A program made the position numbers and the translations under genes. Source: Balaenoptera acutorostrata (taxonomy: Eukaryota > Chordata > Mammalia > Artiodactyla > Balaenopteridae). From it: 64,000 nucleotides of DNA. Each line of letters starts with the position of its first letter. Positions within the stretch are counted from its first letter, which is position 1. The notes under the pieces are model-generated. The model saw only the letters and a program-made list of their open reading frames with translations, ran no database searches and was not told where the DNA came from. This document shows positions 35,490 through 48,723 of the stretch, piece by piece. The stretch covers positions 2,542,001-2,606,000 of the forward strand of contig NC_080067.1 in NCBI RefSeq assembly GCF_949987535.1. Direction: 5' to 3'.

Positions 35490-35630
35490 TCTCCATTCAA
35501 TCATCCATACATCCATCAAATCCTAACGTGCCATTATGTCCAGGTGCTGATACAGGGCACTGGAGGTACAGAGTGCAGGACAGTGCTACTGTGGTTCCCG
35601 ACCTCATGAAGTTTCTAGCTTTAGCAGCTC
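35490..35630 (+). repeat. L2-like fragment
   Basis: 'caggtgctgatacagggcac' then 'tcccgacctcatgaagtttc' after an (atcc)-rich start follow L2 order. Confidence 0.6.
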
Positions 35631-35849
35631 CTAACTGAGGTCATATTGTTAAGGAGGGTTCAATTGCCCTGTTGCCCAGGAAGGACCTTCCAGGGATACT
35701 CAGCACTTAGAATTCCTTGACACTGAAATAGATTCTAGGGTAGGCTGACAGTGGACCAATATTCGCTAAAATTCCCAAACTCTGGTGCTCACTGAATGGC
35801 AAGCCCTGAATGTCAACCCATCTGGCATGAAACAAGAGCAAGACCTCAA

Positions 35850-36090
35850 GGCCAGCATAGAGTGGTGGTTAAGAGCATGATACCAGAGCCAGACCACCTA
35901 GGTGCAAATCATGTTTCCGCCCCCTTGGGCAATTATCTTACCCCTCCGTAGTTTTTATCGTAAAATGGGGACAATCGTAGAATTTATTTCAGAGGGGTGT
36001 TGTGAGGATTAAATGAGATAATGAGGTAATACCAAGAGAAGAACAGTGCCTGGTACACAGTAAATACCAGGTGAATAGTAAACACTAGGC
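35850..36090 (+). repeat. MIR SINE
   Basis: 'gtggttaagagcatgatacc', 'gggcaattatcttacccctc', 'gttgtgaggattaaatgaga' and 'agtgcctggtacacagtaaa' run in MIR order, near full length. Confidence 0.9.
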
Positions 36091-36354
36091 AAGTTTGCCA
36101 TTACTGTATGTGTCGCCCCATCAGATGATATGTTTCTGAAAACCCAGCTTGCTGGAATGAACTAGTGGCTTTGGGGACAGGACAGGGAGGAGACCACATC
36201 ACAGTAGTCCTGGGAAGAGAACATTAGGACTAAAACGTTTGTCATGGAAATAAAGGAGTAAAGGCAGGATGTGGGCGAAGCTGAGGACGAAGACTCGCTA
36301 AGGCTTACTGACTTCTCAGTTTGGTTTCTGCAAACCCGAAAATGTTCTGATCGA

Positions 36355-36605
36355 TAGTAACTTCCATTTATTTGTTTACCATGTGTCAGTCACTTCACTT
36401 GTGAGCTCTAAGTTCTAGCCCATAGAACAGCCCTAGGAGGCAGTTGTTATGATCCGTATTTTCCAGGTAAGAAAACTAAGTCTCAGTGAGTTTAGCTTAC
36501 TTACTCCTAATGTCACAGGATCAGCCTGTGGCTAAGAATCTGCACCGAGACCTGGCTGGTTCTACCATCTCTGCTCTTTCTCCTCCGCCATGCTGTGCTT
36601 CCATA
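36355..36605 (+). repeat. MIR SINE
   Basis: 'ttaccatgtgtcagtcactt', 'agttgttatgatccgtattt', 'gaaaactaagtctcagtgag' and 'tcacaggatcagcctgtggc' follow MIR/MIRb. Confidence 0.8.
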
Positions 36606-38305
36606 TACTGAGCGCCTGCACTGTTCTACCTGTCCCTACAGAACAAAAAGTCCACGTGCAGTTGTGATGGGAGCGGTTGTCCTCACTCAGATGACCTTCT
36701 CCCCTTGATGCCTGGACTGTTCATATTAAACCTGAACATCGCCAACAGGGAGACCGTGTGGTCCCAGGCTCCCCTGGACTCCCCTGAGTCTTGCAAAGGA
36801 GACTGCATTCCCGGCTGACTTATATCACACACTAAACTCCTGAAGTGGTGTCCCTCAAAATATCAATGTCCTTTTCAAACTCAAAAGGCAACTTGTTTCT
36901 CTGATGAAAAGAAAGTAAATGGACTATGAGAGGTGAATGTTTTCAGTGCTTTCTCTTCTAAAAATCACAGACCATCTAATACGTTGCCCACTTTCTTTTG
37001 TAGTTTGTAGTAAATTAATTAGAAAATAAACAACTCCATTGAGTATTTGCTGTGTTTCCACTCAATTTGATTTTTAAATCACACAGACAAAGCCCAGCAT
37101 TGTTATAAATGGTCTTTTCTATTTCCATTAGACAAACTACCTCATTAACTGGTGAAGCTGACAGTTCAGCAAACCTGCCCCCCCAGGGCACAATTCTTAG
37201 ATTTTTAAAGCTGTTTGTTTGTTTTACCAACCAGGGACTATTTCTATCCTTAATAATCCTTCATTTCTCTTTGCTTTCAAACACCACAGATATTCGGTAT
37301 CCTGTCTCTCTGGTTGAAAAAGGTCAGGTATTATGCCTAGCATCTTAAAAAAATAAAATAAAAAAATAAAAACCTACTTATACTGATACTAGGCAAGAAG
37401 AAAAAAGATCAATGTGCCAGGAAAATCCTGTTATGTTGGTGGAAAATTGTCTGAACAGTCACTGGGTCTGTGTTCACATATGTGACTGATTAAGGCTATT
37501 CCTGGAAGCAGAGAATTTCCTTTGTTTCAAGCTTTTAGGAAAAAAGATGGTCACTGGTATTAGCAGTGCTTTTTTTCTTCACGCCTGATTTGAGTTTAGG
37601 CTCATTTGGGGTTTTTTTCCGCACCACCTGAGGCAAAGCAAACAGGAGCTGGGGTGGCAGAGGGGAAGGAAGTGGGGACTGCATCAGGGGGTCTTGGATC
37701 TAAAACCCATGAGATTCCCTGGGTGTCAGTTTCATCATCTGTGAAAGGGGTCAAGAGAAGAGAAGGAGGTTCTAAATCACGTTTCTTAAATTGTGTTGTC
37801 CAGAAAACAAGTGTTTTACACGAAGATATTAAATGAAACATAAAAGGTGAAAATGATATTTTAGAGGAGAAAATTAAAAAGACAGGACTTTACATAACTG
37901 TCTGCATCACTGACGTTGTTATGCAATAATCCGTCTCTGATAAATAGTGGAATGGCAGGAGGTATCATGAAAGGTCTACTCACCAGCCACTGGGATGACA
38001 CGTGCCAGGGAGGGGCAGGGGTCCTGGGGACAGTTAATCTTTATGTCTGTATCTGTGAGATCTTACTATTAATACAACACACTATATTTGCTTTGGTGTA
38101 ATTTGTTACTGTTTGTGTTCAGCTAAAAAGTTTTTTAAAAATTACATTTTAATCATTGCTTGTCACACAATTTACAGGAGGTTGCTTTTGTATGTATTTA
38201 AGCTTAAATTTGCATGCACACTTCCAAGCTTATATTTCTAAACATTTAAAAGTTATTTTATATAAACATGATACTTATAGATGACTTTTAGAAGTCAGAT
38301 GGTTC
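36606..38305. other. Unassigned sequence
   Basis: About 1.7 kb with no recognised exon or repeat. Short complementary-strand frames at 37602-37841 are shadows of each other. Confidence 0.4.
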
Positions 38306-38313
38306 TTCTAGAC

Positions 38314-38492
38314 CAGTGGTTCTCAAAGCACAGTCCCTAAACCAGCACATCAGCATCACCCAGAAACTTACTGGAAATGCAGATTTTCCACGTCCCACCC
38401 AAGATCTACAGAGTCAGAAAGTCTGAGGTGCTATCTGTATCCTAACAAGTCCTCCAGATGATTCTGATGCAGCTAAAATCTGAAAACCACTG
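38314..38492. mobile_element. MER20 (hAT-Charlie) element
   Basis: Termini 'cagtggttctcaaagc' and 'tgaaaaccactg', with the MER20-like interior ('agcatcacccagaaactt', 'agtcctccagatgattctga'). Flanks 'ttctagac' (38306-38313) and 'ctctagac' (38493-38500) match at 7 of 8 positions. Confidence 0.85.
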
Positions 38493-38500
38493 CTCTAGAC

Positions 38501-38729
38501 ATGAGGTTGGCCAATTTCTTGTGTAAAGAAAGTAAGTATTTTAGATTGCAGGCCATACAGTCTCTGTCACAACCACTCAGCTCTGCTTTTGTACTGACTT
38601 CTTGTGGCACAAAAGAAGCCACAGACAATCCATAAACAAATGGGCGTGGCTGTGTTCCAATAAATCATTATTTACCAAAACAGGCAGCTGGCTGAATTTG
38701 GCCCATGGGCCACAGCTTGCTGACCCCTG
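38501..38729. mobile_element. Second hAT-Charlie-type element, abutting MER20
   Basis: Left end decayed 'ttggccaattt', right end 'agcttgctgacccctg', interior 'gggcgtggctgtgttccaat'. The same family as 31809-32013. Flanks 'ctctagac' (38493-38500) and 'ctttagat' (38730-38737) agree at 6 of 8 positions. Confidence 0.82.
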
Positions 38730-38869
38730 CTTTAGATTAATAAAGAGAAAGAGCAGCCCATTTTCTCCATCCTTAAACTCCCGTCTGTAGCAGCAACTGC
38801 TCGAAACTATTTTAGCTGGGCTTTTTTCTGATACTTACGTTTCTAGATAATGTACTTAGACTATTTTTT

Positions 38870-40200
38870 TGTAATATCGTAAAATTTTCTTTATTATCTA
38901 TTGGTTTCTACAATACATATGATTTTGCTCTCTTAGGCTATTGCCCACACATACAAAACTCTCCCTCCTCTCTTACTCTTAAAATAATTTCATCACAGTT
39001 CTAAAAATGAAAATTATTTACATTACTATAACTAGGTTATATTGTTACAGCTGAGCCACATAATGTACTATACTTAGAGGACTTTCCTCATAAAATTTTT
39101 TGTTTTTCCTGGAGTTAATAATTGCTTTGTTTATATAATTTGATTACTTTTCTTTGTATCTATGAATTCTTTCCCAATTCTCAGACAATTCTGTCAGACA
39201 TGTCATATGACATATGGGTTCCACTGCTGGAGACATTTCTCCTGTTCCAGGGCTGACTGGCTGCTTTCCTAGCCTCAGACATTGATATAACTAGGACTTT
39301 CTATTATCACTTTCTTATTTTTTTTTTTGGAACACCTCTATTTCTTAGAGCGCATGTCTTCCTCTTTCTTGGTTTACTTCTTCACCTGGGTGGCTTTTGC
39401 CCCAAGATATTTCTGAGAAATGGTGCATGAGAGGTAAATGTTTTCAGTCTTTGCATGCATTAAAATATTTTGATGCTACACTTCACATTTGATAGTTTGG
39501 CTAGGTATAAAATTGTGCATTGGAAATAACTTTTTAAATTAGAGCTTTAAGTATGTTGCGCTAGTTTTCAAGCTTTTTACATTGCTTTGGAAATTTCTAA
39601 TACTCTCCTGATTTCAGATCTTTTATATGTGATATATTTCCTTTTTAGAAGCCTTTATAATCTTCTTTTTATCCCCTAAGGATCTTTTTTCCTACATTGT
39701 GCTAGGCACTTGGTAGAGGTCTTCAATCTCATGATCCATGTTCTTCTGTTAGGGAAAAATTTATTTTATGCTTCCTTTAATAATATCTTCCTTGACATAT
39801 TTTTTTTCCTCTCCATTTGGAAGTCTTATTATTTAGATAGTGGGCCTTTTGAATTAATTCTCTAATTTTCTTTTCTTTCATATTCTACTTCTTCATCCAC
39901 TTGTTCTACTTTCTGCAAGATATCCTCACTGTAGACTTCCAACTGTTCTACTGAATTTTATATTTATACTACCATATTTTTAACATCCAAGAATTTTTCG
40001 TGTTTTTTCTTCTTTATACATTCTGGGATTTTTTGTCATGAATGTCTTCTTTTCTGAATACCTTTTACAGTATTAAGAATAGTTCTTTTTATTGTCTTAT
40101 TCTGCTCTCTACATTGACTATGTTTCTTTTCACTTTTTCCATGTTGTGTTATTTTTTTTAATATGACATGCATTTCTCAGTTGTATTGTCTGCCCAATTC
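38870..40200 (-). repeat. Ancient L1/HAL1-like LINE relic
   Basis: T-rich on the plus strand, with blocks that mirror the ORF1 side of old L1 or HAL1 elements ('tttggctaggtataaaattg', 'tgatttcagatcttttatat', 'ggaagtcttattatttagat', 'catccaagaatttttcgtgt'). No frame remains. Ends are approximate. Confidence 0.55.
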
Positions 40201-40396
40201 TAGCACTGTCCATTTATATCTAAAAGGGAAAACTTATTGCAAGGTCCATTTTCATGAGCAAACATTGTCAAATGGGTGAGTTTCATGAAAAAGTGATCAA
40301 ACTGGGACATTTCTTTGTGGGACTTCCCAAATGTTACGTTTATAGGCTTTTTATTTGGGGCTTGAAAGGTTGCAAAATAACGCCACTTCAAAATAT

Positions 40397-40942
40397 GACT
40401 GTAGTTCAGGGCATGCCACCCCAAAATAAGCTGCTTTGGTATATTGATTATTTTGAGTTGCAGACACTAGAAAAACAGTAAAATCAGGAGAGGCTTTCGC
40501 TGAACCCTCCTCATCTGCCTAAAGACAGATTCTTCAAAAGAAAAATGAATGTCATAAATCCCCTCCCTGGGAGTTTCATCAGCCAGCAAGGATTGACTCT
40601 TGTCACAGGAGAGGAGAGAGGAGTCAATACCACACCCAGACACACTTTGTCACAGACTATCATACCTGCCATTATTCTGCTAAGGGCTCGTTCATCGTTC
40701 TTAAAAGTCATTTATTGTTCCATAAGAGGCACCCCTCCCCTTTTCCCTATTAAGATGGTGTTTAGTCCTGAATTCTAAGCCACCTCAGAGCGTTACTCAT
40801 TTTTTTCCTCTGGCTATCTCCCGTGAGGTATACATGTTAATAAACTTTTGTTGGTTTTCTCTTGTTAATCTGTCATTTATTACAGGGGTCTCAGCCAAGA
40901 ACTCAGAAGGGTAGAGGAAAAAGTATTTTTCCTCCCCTAGAG
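40397..40942 (+). repeat. Solitary ERV1-type LTR
   Basis: Starts 'tgactgtagttcagggcatg', contains a TATA-like 'ttattctgctaaggg' region, an AATAAA at about 40840 and a 'gttaatctgtcatttattac' to 'agccaagaactcagaagggt' end. It stops at 'cctcccctaga' (about 40942). No retroviral coding sequence follows. Boundaries approximate. Confidence 0.6.
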
Positions 40943-43696
40943 GCTCTTTGGTAACTTCATCGAGAAATCCTCTAAATTGTGCCCAGGATGGAGAGGAAAG
41001 GAAAAGCCTTACTGAAAAGCCACCTGGTAGTTACATGGAGAAAGGAAGCCAGGGCTGCTGGTGGGCTTACTATTAAATATAGTAAATATATTTAAATAGT
41101 TAAATATATGGTCTTTCACTTCTTCCTCCTGTTTTCAGCCTAACAGCACCTCTCTCCACTCCACATTTATGCCTGGTATCCAGAACACAGTAACCTCTCT
41201 AGTTCTATTTTCTTCAAAGAATAGACTTACCTTTCCTACCAAGATTAGGTTAAAGTAATCACCAGGATGTAAAAGGTAGAGGAGCAGATTTAACTGCCCC
41301 TTGCTCAGAAGTTCAACCTATCTTTGTATTCAGTCATCACTTTTATGTTTCCAGGTTATCTGGTGCCTCTACGCTCTGGGACTGTCCAAAACCCTACAGC
41401 TTGTATCTCCTTGCTTCTTCTTTGCATCTCCTTCTTTAGGCACTTAGCAGTCTGCTCTCTATCCTTTGCTAATTTATTCACTACTGCCTATCTACTTTCC
41501 AACTTCAAAAAACTTGCTGCCATTTCTTGTCTGCAATTAGCGTCACTCGTGTTCTTGCTCACTTTAATGGCTTATACTTTTTACATCCCCTATCAGTTTA
41601 GTAAAGATTTGGGAAAGAGTAGGGACAAAGGCATGTTGTTAGCATATTATAGTTCACTAGAAATTCACTCAATTAGAAAAAAAGTAGCCGTGTTCAAATA
41701 AGTTTGGGAAAGTTTGAATGGATGATTCCTTACCCTTTTCAGCTTGAAATTCCTTCTATGAAAAGGGAGTTAAAGAACAATCTAAGATAAAAGGGTTCAC
41801 TCAAGACCCCAGCTGAGATAAGGTTAATTCAATGTCTAAACTGTTATTCCTATATGGCAAGAGAAAGTCAGTAATGGTTTCAATCTGAAATTGAACAAAA
41901 GAGGTGAAATTTGACCTGCCATCATGGACATGCCCTGGGACTATGTCAAATGCCTTCTACTAATAAATAAATAAAATGAAGATGGGATTTGACCTGCCTT
42001 AGCCATGCACCTACAGGCACATTGGATAATTAAAACTTCTAGTTAATGTGCTGATGACTTGATACGTGCTTTCTTGATGACTCCACGTTGGAGACGGAAC
42101 TCTTGGTAGAGTCCACCTTAAAACATAGAAGCCAAACACTTCAATGTGGCGAGAAGTGTTAATTTTCTATGGTACTGCCTTCAAGTGTGATCGATGCAAC
42201 AAAACAGACAAGATTTTTGGAGAAAACACTGTATCCATTTCCTCCTACTGAAATTTAATGACACCACAGCTGATGTGGCTAGCATAAAAAAAATATAGGC
42301 AGAAGTGAACAAAAGATGGATTTTAAATTTCTTGTAATGGAGAACAGAAAACTCTCCTGTATTTCTTTAGCTGATTTAGAATTTCTTGTGGGGGAAATCT
42401 TTGCTTTGACAGACACCACATGCATATGGCTTCTTTTCCTAGTGTATTTTAGCTCAAACCTCCCTGTTTATTTAAAACATTGGTTCCGGGTAATGCCACT
42501 TAAAATTTCTCAAATGCATTCAGCCATGTACCTGTTTTCAGCAAAAATGCTAAACTCAGCACAAATCCTGTGAATTGCTTTTGCTGCTGTTTTGATAGAA
42601 AAGAAACATGGCTGTAAAGAAGTCAGTTTTACATGCGTGGTAGTTTCGTAGCTTTTCTGATATCTGCCATCTTCAGCATAAATATTACTGATGAAATTAT
42701 GTTCAGCTTAAACCAAAGGGAAGCCACAATGAGTAACTTGAATTTGGCCAAAAGAGATTATTTCTTACCTCCTCTTGATTTAATTTGGGAAGGAAAGAGA
42801 TACAACAGAGTCATTTAGAGGGAATAGTGCAGTCAGAGGAGCCCCTTAGAACACCAGTGAAATCTGAATCCCTCTCTGCATCAGGAGGTGGTCGTTTGGC
42901 ATGCTGAAGATCCATTTTTAAAAGCATATACAAAATGTCCCTGTATTCCCTTTTAGGACACGTTTATAAGATCCCATCTGCTAAAGAAATATGACTTTCA
43001 GAAAATAAGCAGAAATGTACATATGTTAGAATGTATAAAACTCTAAGATTTTAATCTCATAAATTATGGGAACAGTAGTGTAAATATGGATTTTGGGGTG
43101 TCAACACTCAACCCAAAGTTGTTGCCTACGCTAGCCTTGCACACACTTCCTGAACAGAGAGCTTTCACCTAAGGTCTTTTCACATAGATTCCAAAACATA
43201 AGGTAAAAGTATGTACAGGCCCAAATGCGGTGTCATTGCTCATTTCTGAGAAAAGTGGCAGCGGGCTACTCCTCGTACAACGGTTTCCATGCTTTGTTAT
43301 CATGGAATTCCGCCAAAGCAAGCAGAATGACTGCACTAGGATTTGGTTCTCAAGGGAGAGTCAGCCATAGATTCTCAAGGGACAGTGAGCTGTCTACAGG
43401 CTATGAGGTGACCTAGAAGTAGTCTGTCTCTACACTGGAAGGTGACTCACCTGTCCCATTAGAGTATTAGTACTGATTTGTTTTCAATGTTCAACACACC
43501 AAGAATGACACCAAGAGAAGACTGGCACAGAAATGGAAAGACACACAGGAAAATAAGTTGGCAGAAATGATGAGGCTAGAGAAACCACAAGTCAGAAAGA
43601 AACATGAGGCAGAGAAGAACACAAAACCAAAATATTGGTAAAAAAAAAAAAAAAAACAGATAAAAAAATGAGTTATAATAGCTGTAACTGTGGTTC
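40943..43696. other. Unassigned sequence
   Basis: About 2.75 kb. A 125-codon plus-strand frame at 41324-41701 has no recognisable domain. A local near-repeat of 'tttgacctgcc' with an (aata)n patch occurs at 41908-41998. A 17-18 A run is near 43640. Confidence 0.4.
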
Positions 43697-43709
43697 TAAA
43701 GTTATCTTT

Positions 43710-45927
43710 TAAAAATCTGAACTAGAGTTGACTTACAACATTACATTACTTTCAGATGTATAGCACCGTAATTTGTTATTTTTATAGACTAGACTCCATA
43801 CAAAGTTATGATAAAATATTGACCACATTCCCTCTGTTCTACGTTACATCCTTGTAACTTATTTATTTTTATACCTAGTAGTTTGTACCTTTTAATCCCC
43901 TTCATCTATTTTGCCCCTCTCTGCAACCCTCTCCCCTCTGGTAGCCGCTAGTTTGTTCTCTGTATCTTTCAGTCTGTTTCTGTTTTGTTATATTTGTTCA
44001 TTTGTTTTATTTTTTAGAGTCCATATATAAGTGAAAACATACAGTATTTGTCCCTCTTTGTCTGCCTTATTTCACTAAACATAATATCCTCCAGGTCAAT
44101 CCATGTTGTTGCAAATGACAGAATTTCATTATTTTTTTATGGCTGAGTAATATTCCATTGTATATATATCACATCTTCTTTATCCATTCATCTATTGATG
44201 GATACTTTGGTAGCTTCAGTATCTTGGCTATTGTAAATAATGCTGCTATGAACATTGGGGTACATGAATCTTTTCAAATTAGTGTTTTCATTTTCTTTGA
44301 ATAAATACCAGGAGTGGAACTGATGGGTCATATGAGAGTTCTATTTTTAATTTTTTGAGGAACCTCCACACTCTTTGCCATAGTGGCTGCACCAATCTAC
44401 ATCCCCACCAACAATGTACGAGGGTTCCTTTTCTCCTCATCAACACTTATTATTTCTTATCTTTTTGATGATAGCCATTCTTATAGGTGCGAGGTGATAT
44501 ATCATTGTGGTTTTGATTTGCATTTCCCTGATGATTAGTGATGTTGAGCATCTTTTCATGGGCCTGTTGATTATCTGCATGTTTCCTTTGGGAAAATGCC
44601 TATTCAGGCCTCTGCCCATTTTTTAATAATATTGTTTGTTTCTTGCTGTTGAGTTCTTTATATATTTGGTTATTAACCCCTGATTTGCAAAAATCTTCTT
44701 CATTCAGTAGATTGACTTTTCATTTTTGTTGATGGTTTCCTTTGCTGTGAAAAATCTTTTAAGTTTGATTAGGTCCCATTTGTTTATTTTTACTTTTGTT
44801 TCCTTTGCCTGAGGAGACATATCCAAAAAAAAAAAATATTGCTAAGACCAATATCAAAGAGAGTACTGCCTATGTTTTCTTCTAGGCATTTTATGGTTTC
44901 AGTATTACATACAGGTCTAATCTATTTAGAGTTTACTTTTGTATATGGTGTGAGAAAATGTTCTAGTTTTATTCTTTTACATGTAGCTGTCCAGTTTTTC
45001 CAACACCACTTATCGAACAGACTGTCTTTTCTCCATTGTATATTCTTGCCTCCTTAACCTTGTAGATTAGTTGACCATAGGCATGGGGGTTTATTCCCGG
45101 ACTCTCTATTCTGTTCCATTGATCCATGTGTCTGTTTTTGTGCCAGTACATTCTGTTTTCATTACTGTAGTTGTAGTATAGTCTGAAGTGAGGGAGTATG
45201 ATACGTCCAACTTTGTTCTTTTTTCTCAAGATTGCTTTGGGTATTCGGGGTTTTTGTGGTTCTGAACAAATTTTAGAATTATTTCTTCAGCATACCTCAA
45301 CATAATAAATGCCACATATGACAAACCCACAGCAAATATCATACTCAATGGTGAAAAGCTGAAACCTTTTCTTCTAAAATCAGGAACAGGACAAGGATGC
45401 CCACTCTTGCTACTTCTATTCAACATAGTATTGAAAATCCTAGCCACAGCAATTAGGCAAGAAGAAAATAAAAGGCATCCAAATTAGAAGGGAAGAAGTA
45501 AAGCGATTTGCAGATGACATGACACTACATGTAGAAAACTCTAAAGACTCCATCAGAAAAATTAATAGAACTAATAAATGAATTCAGCAAAGTTTCAGGA
45601 TATAAGATGAATATACAGAAATCTGTTGCATTCCTATATACTAATAATGAACTGTTAGAAACAGAAATTAAGAAAACAATCTCATTTACAATTGAGTCAA
45701 AAAGAATAAAATACTTGGAATAAATTTAACCAAGGAGGAGAAAGACCTATACTCTGAAAACTACAGGACATTGATAAAGGAAATCGAAGATGATACAAAT
45801 AAATGGAAAGATATCCCATGCTGATGGACTGGAAGAATTAATATTGTTAAAATGTCCATACTACCCAAAGCAGTATACAGATTGAATGCAATTCCTATTA
45901 AAATAGTCATGACATTTTTCACAGAAA
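43710..45927 (-). mobile_element. L1 with 5' inversion (twin priming), TSD-bounded
   Basis: The 3' part (43710-about 45292) is minus-oriented: 3'UTR, then ORF2 C-terminal region. From about 45293 to 45927 the sequence flips to plus orientation and encodes the preceding ORF2 segment ('[20 protein letters not shown]' in a broken frame, to 'acatttttcacagaaata'). The two pieces are contiguous in an intact L1. TSD 'taaagttatcttt'/'taaggttatcttt' at 43697-43709 and 45928-45940 (12/13) encloses both, proving one insertion event. Confidence 0.93.
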
Positions 45928-45940
45928 TAAGGTTATCTTT

Positions 45941-47512
45941 AGTGTTAAGAACAGCATTCCAATTTTTGTGAGTCCTGAGTCTTTAACTGTTCCACTGTTT
46001 TGTATTTTTGTTCACTCCTTCATACAACAAAAACTCGAATTGTATATCTTGATCTTAGACCCCAGAAGAATCTTACTAGCCTAGTACTTAACTCTTCCCT
46101 TTCTGAAAGATGTGGCCAGTCTTCAGCTGACTGTGATAATTGACTATTGATGTAATGTCAACTTGCATGTTGAGATTAAGATGGATATAATGTTACCAAG
46201 TAGGATTTCATGAATGGCACAGTGCTGGAAAAGTGCTAAAGTAAGAGACACCTTTGAGGTCCCTGGACCCTTGCTGTTTATAATAATATGGAGATTTTAA
46301 ATAAAGGCATAGTTACCTTGCCGTAATCATACTCAGTCTGTATGCATATACACTGTCGTACGAAACTAAATTCATTGCATATTTATTCTTTCAAAGAAAC
46401 CCTGAAAATTCATATAACAGAGATCATAATAGAGTCCCCAAAGTAGTGAATGTAAATAATATGTATTTAATATTTATTAATATTTAAATATTATAACATG
46501 CTTGTAACTTTTAGGGGGTATAGCTACTGTAGAAAGTGAGGCCTAGCTGTAAATGTATTCTTAACAAATTTACAAAATCAAGACAACAAAAGAGCAAGAA
46601 TTTTTAAGGCACATTGAGTTACTTGGGTTGCCTAAAAAATGAAATGGTCACAGGGTTTCCACCTTAATAAGGAATGGAGACTCTCAGAGCTGCTACAGGA
46701 CACCTGGGCACTGTACACAGGAGTTACCAGTGTCCACTCTACATCTGCTCAGGTTCTGGCACTAAGGTTGGCCTCCAGTCTTAGATGAAGCAGGTTAAGG
46801 CACCTTTGGTGCTTCTTGTGATGGCAAGCAGGGTCTTGAATGAATCTTGCCGTTCAATTGCCACTGGGCTACAGGAGGTAAGCCCTCATTCTCGTCAGTT
46901 TCTCAGTTGAGACAGGATCCCTGTCACTGATCAACTCCCCCTCCACTCCCCAGCACCCTCTGGCTGAGGTCCAGATTCTCTACCTAGCTCATGCCAACTG
47001 CCCCCTCCTCAATGGCTGGATCTTGTCCCCTTGCGTCTGGGTGCTAGCATTGTGCTCATGTCAATAAGGACAGACAATCTGAAACTATCACTGCATAACC
47101 ATGATATACCTCTGTTTGCAGTCACTGTAGCTTGGTCCATACTCCATTCACACTGGATCCTCTTGGAGAAGGATCAGTGCCCATTTTTGGACACAGCTGT
47201 CATGCTGTTAGCTTCCTCGAGAAAAAGCTCCATGGCTAGATAAGTTACCATAGCTCAGGTCTTATCCTGTCCAATATTGTTTTCATTTCAGGCTACCTTT
47301 ACCTCTTGAGGTCAAAAGAAACATCACAGCTATATTCAGTAGAATAAAGCTTTCCAGTTAGTTTTCTAAAAATGGCTTAGAAATATGCCTGTGTCTTTGA
47401 TTCTCCTCAGGCTCTGGTGGCTTGGCAGGGCCTGGTGGTGGGGGAGGTGGAACAGAGCCCCTGACTCACTGCATTCATCCATTAGCAGACTCCTTTGCTT
47501 GCTACCATGGGC
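45941..47512. other. Unassigned sequence
   Basis: 46800-47360 is less AT-rich and ends in an AATAAA-bearing stretch (about 47343) that might be a decayed LTR. No gene recognised. Confidence 0.4.
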
Positions 47513-47526
47513 CATGTAAATGTTAT

Positions 47527-48709
47527 TTTTTTTCTTGATTTTTTTATTGAAGTAGAGTTGATTTACAGTGTTGTGCCAATCTCTGCTGTACAGCAAAGTG
47601 ACTCAGTTATCCACACAGAGACATTCTTCCTTCTTATATGCTTTTCCATTATGGTTAAATCCAAGGATATCGAATATAGTTCCCTGTGCTATACAGTAGG
47701 ACCTTGTTGTTTATCCATTCTGTATATAATAGTTTGCATCTGCTAACCCCAAACTCCCACTCCACCCCTCTCCCTCCCCGCTTCCTCCCTGGCAACCACA
47801 ATTCTGATCTCTATGTCTGTGAGTCTGTTTCTATTTTGTAGATAGCTTCATTTGTGCCGTATTTTAAATTCCACACATAAGTGATATCATATGGTATTTG
47901 TCTTTCTCCTTCTGATTTACTTCACTTAGTATGATAATCTCTAGTTGCATCCATGTTGCTTCAAATGGCATTATTTCATTCTTCTTTATGGCTGAGTAGT
48001 TTTCCATTGTATATATATATTGTATGTATACATTGTATATATGTACCACATCTTCTTTATCCATTCCTCTGTCAACGGACATTTAGATTGTTTCCATGTC
48101 TTGGCTATTGTAAATAGTGCTGCAATGAACATTGGGGTGCATGTATCTTTTTTGAATTATGGTTTTCTCAGGGTATATGCCCAGGAGTGGGATTGCTGGG
48201 TCATGTGGTAGTTCTATTTTTAGTTTCCTGAGGAAACTCATACTGTTCTCCATAGTAATTGTACCAACTTACATTCCCACCAACAGTGTAGGAGGGTTCC
48301 CTTTTCTCCACATCCTCTCCAGCATTTGTTATTTATAGACTTTTAAATGATGGTCATTCTGACCAGTGTGAGGTGGTACCTCATTGCAGTTCTGATTTGC
48401 ATTTCTCCAATAATTAGTGATGTTTAGCATCTTTTCACGTGCCTTTTGTCCATTTGTAAGTCTTCTTGGAGAAATGTCTATTTAGGTCTTCTGCCCATGT
48501 TTCGATTGGGTTATTTTTGTTGTTTTTGTTATTGAGCTGTATGAGTTGTTTGTATATTTTGGAGATTAAGCCCTTGCCTGTTGCATCATTTGCAAATATT
48601 TTTTCCCATTCCACAGGTTGTCTTTTCATTTTTTTATGGTTTCCTTTGCTGTACAAAAGCTTGTAAGTTTGATTAGGTTCCATTTGTTTACTTTTGTTTT
48701 TATTTCTAT
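47527..48709 (-). mobile_element. 5'-truncated L1 (3'UTR and ORF2 C-terminus)
   Basis: Reverse-oriented, ending at 'catttgtttacttttgtttt' near 48700 in the ORF2 region. TSD 'catgtaaatgttat'/'catgcaaatgttat' at 47513-47526 and 48710-48723 (13/14). Confidence 0.94.
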
Positions 48710-48723
48710 CATGCAAATGTTAT

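Noticed and set aside
41324..41701. 125-codon plus-strand open frame
   Set aside because: Hydrophobic by virtue of T-rich sequence; no domain or homolog recognised; AT-rich chance frame.
45293..45927. Independent sense-strand L1 reverse transcriptase fragment
   Set aside because: It shares one target duplication with the adjacent reversed L1, so it is the inverted part of the same insertion.
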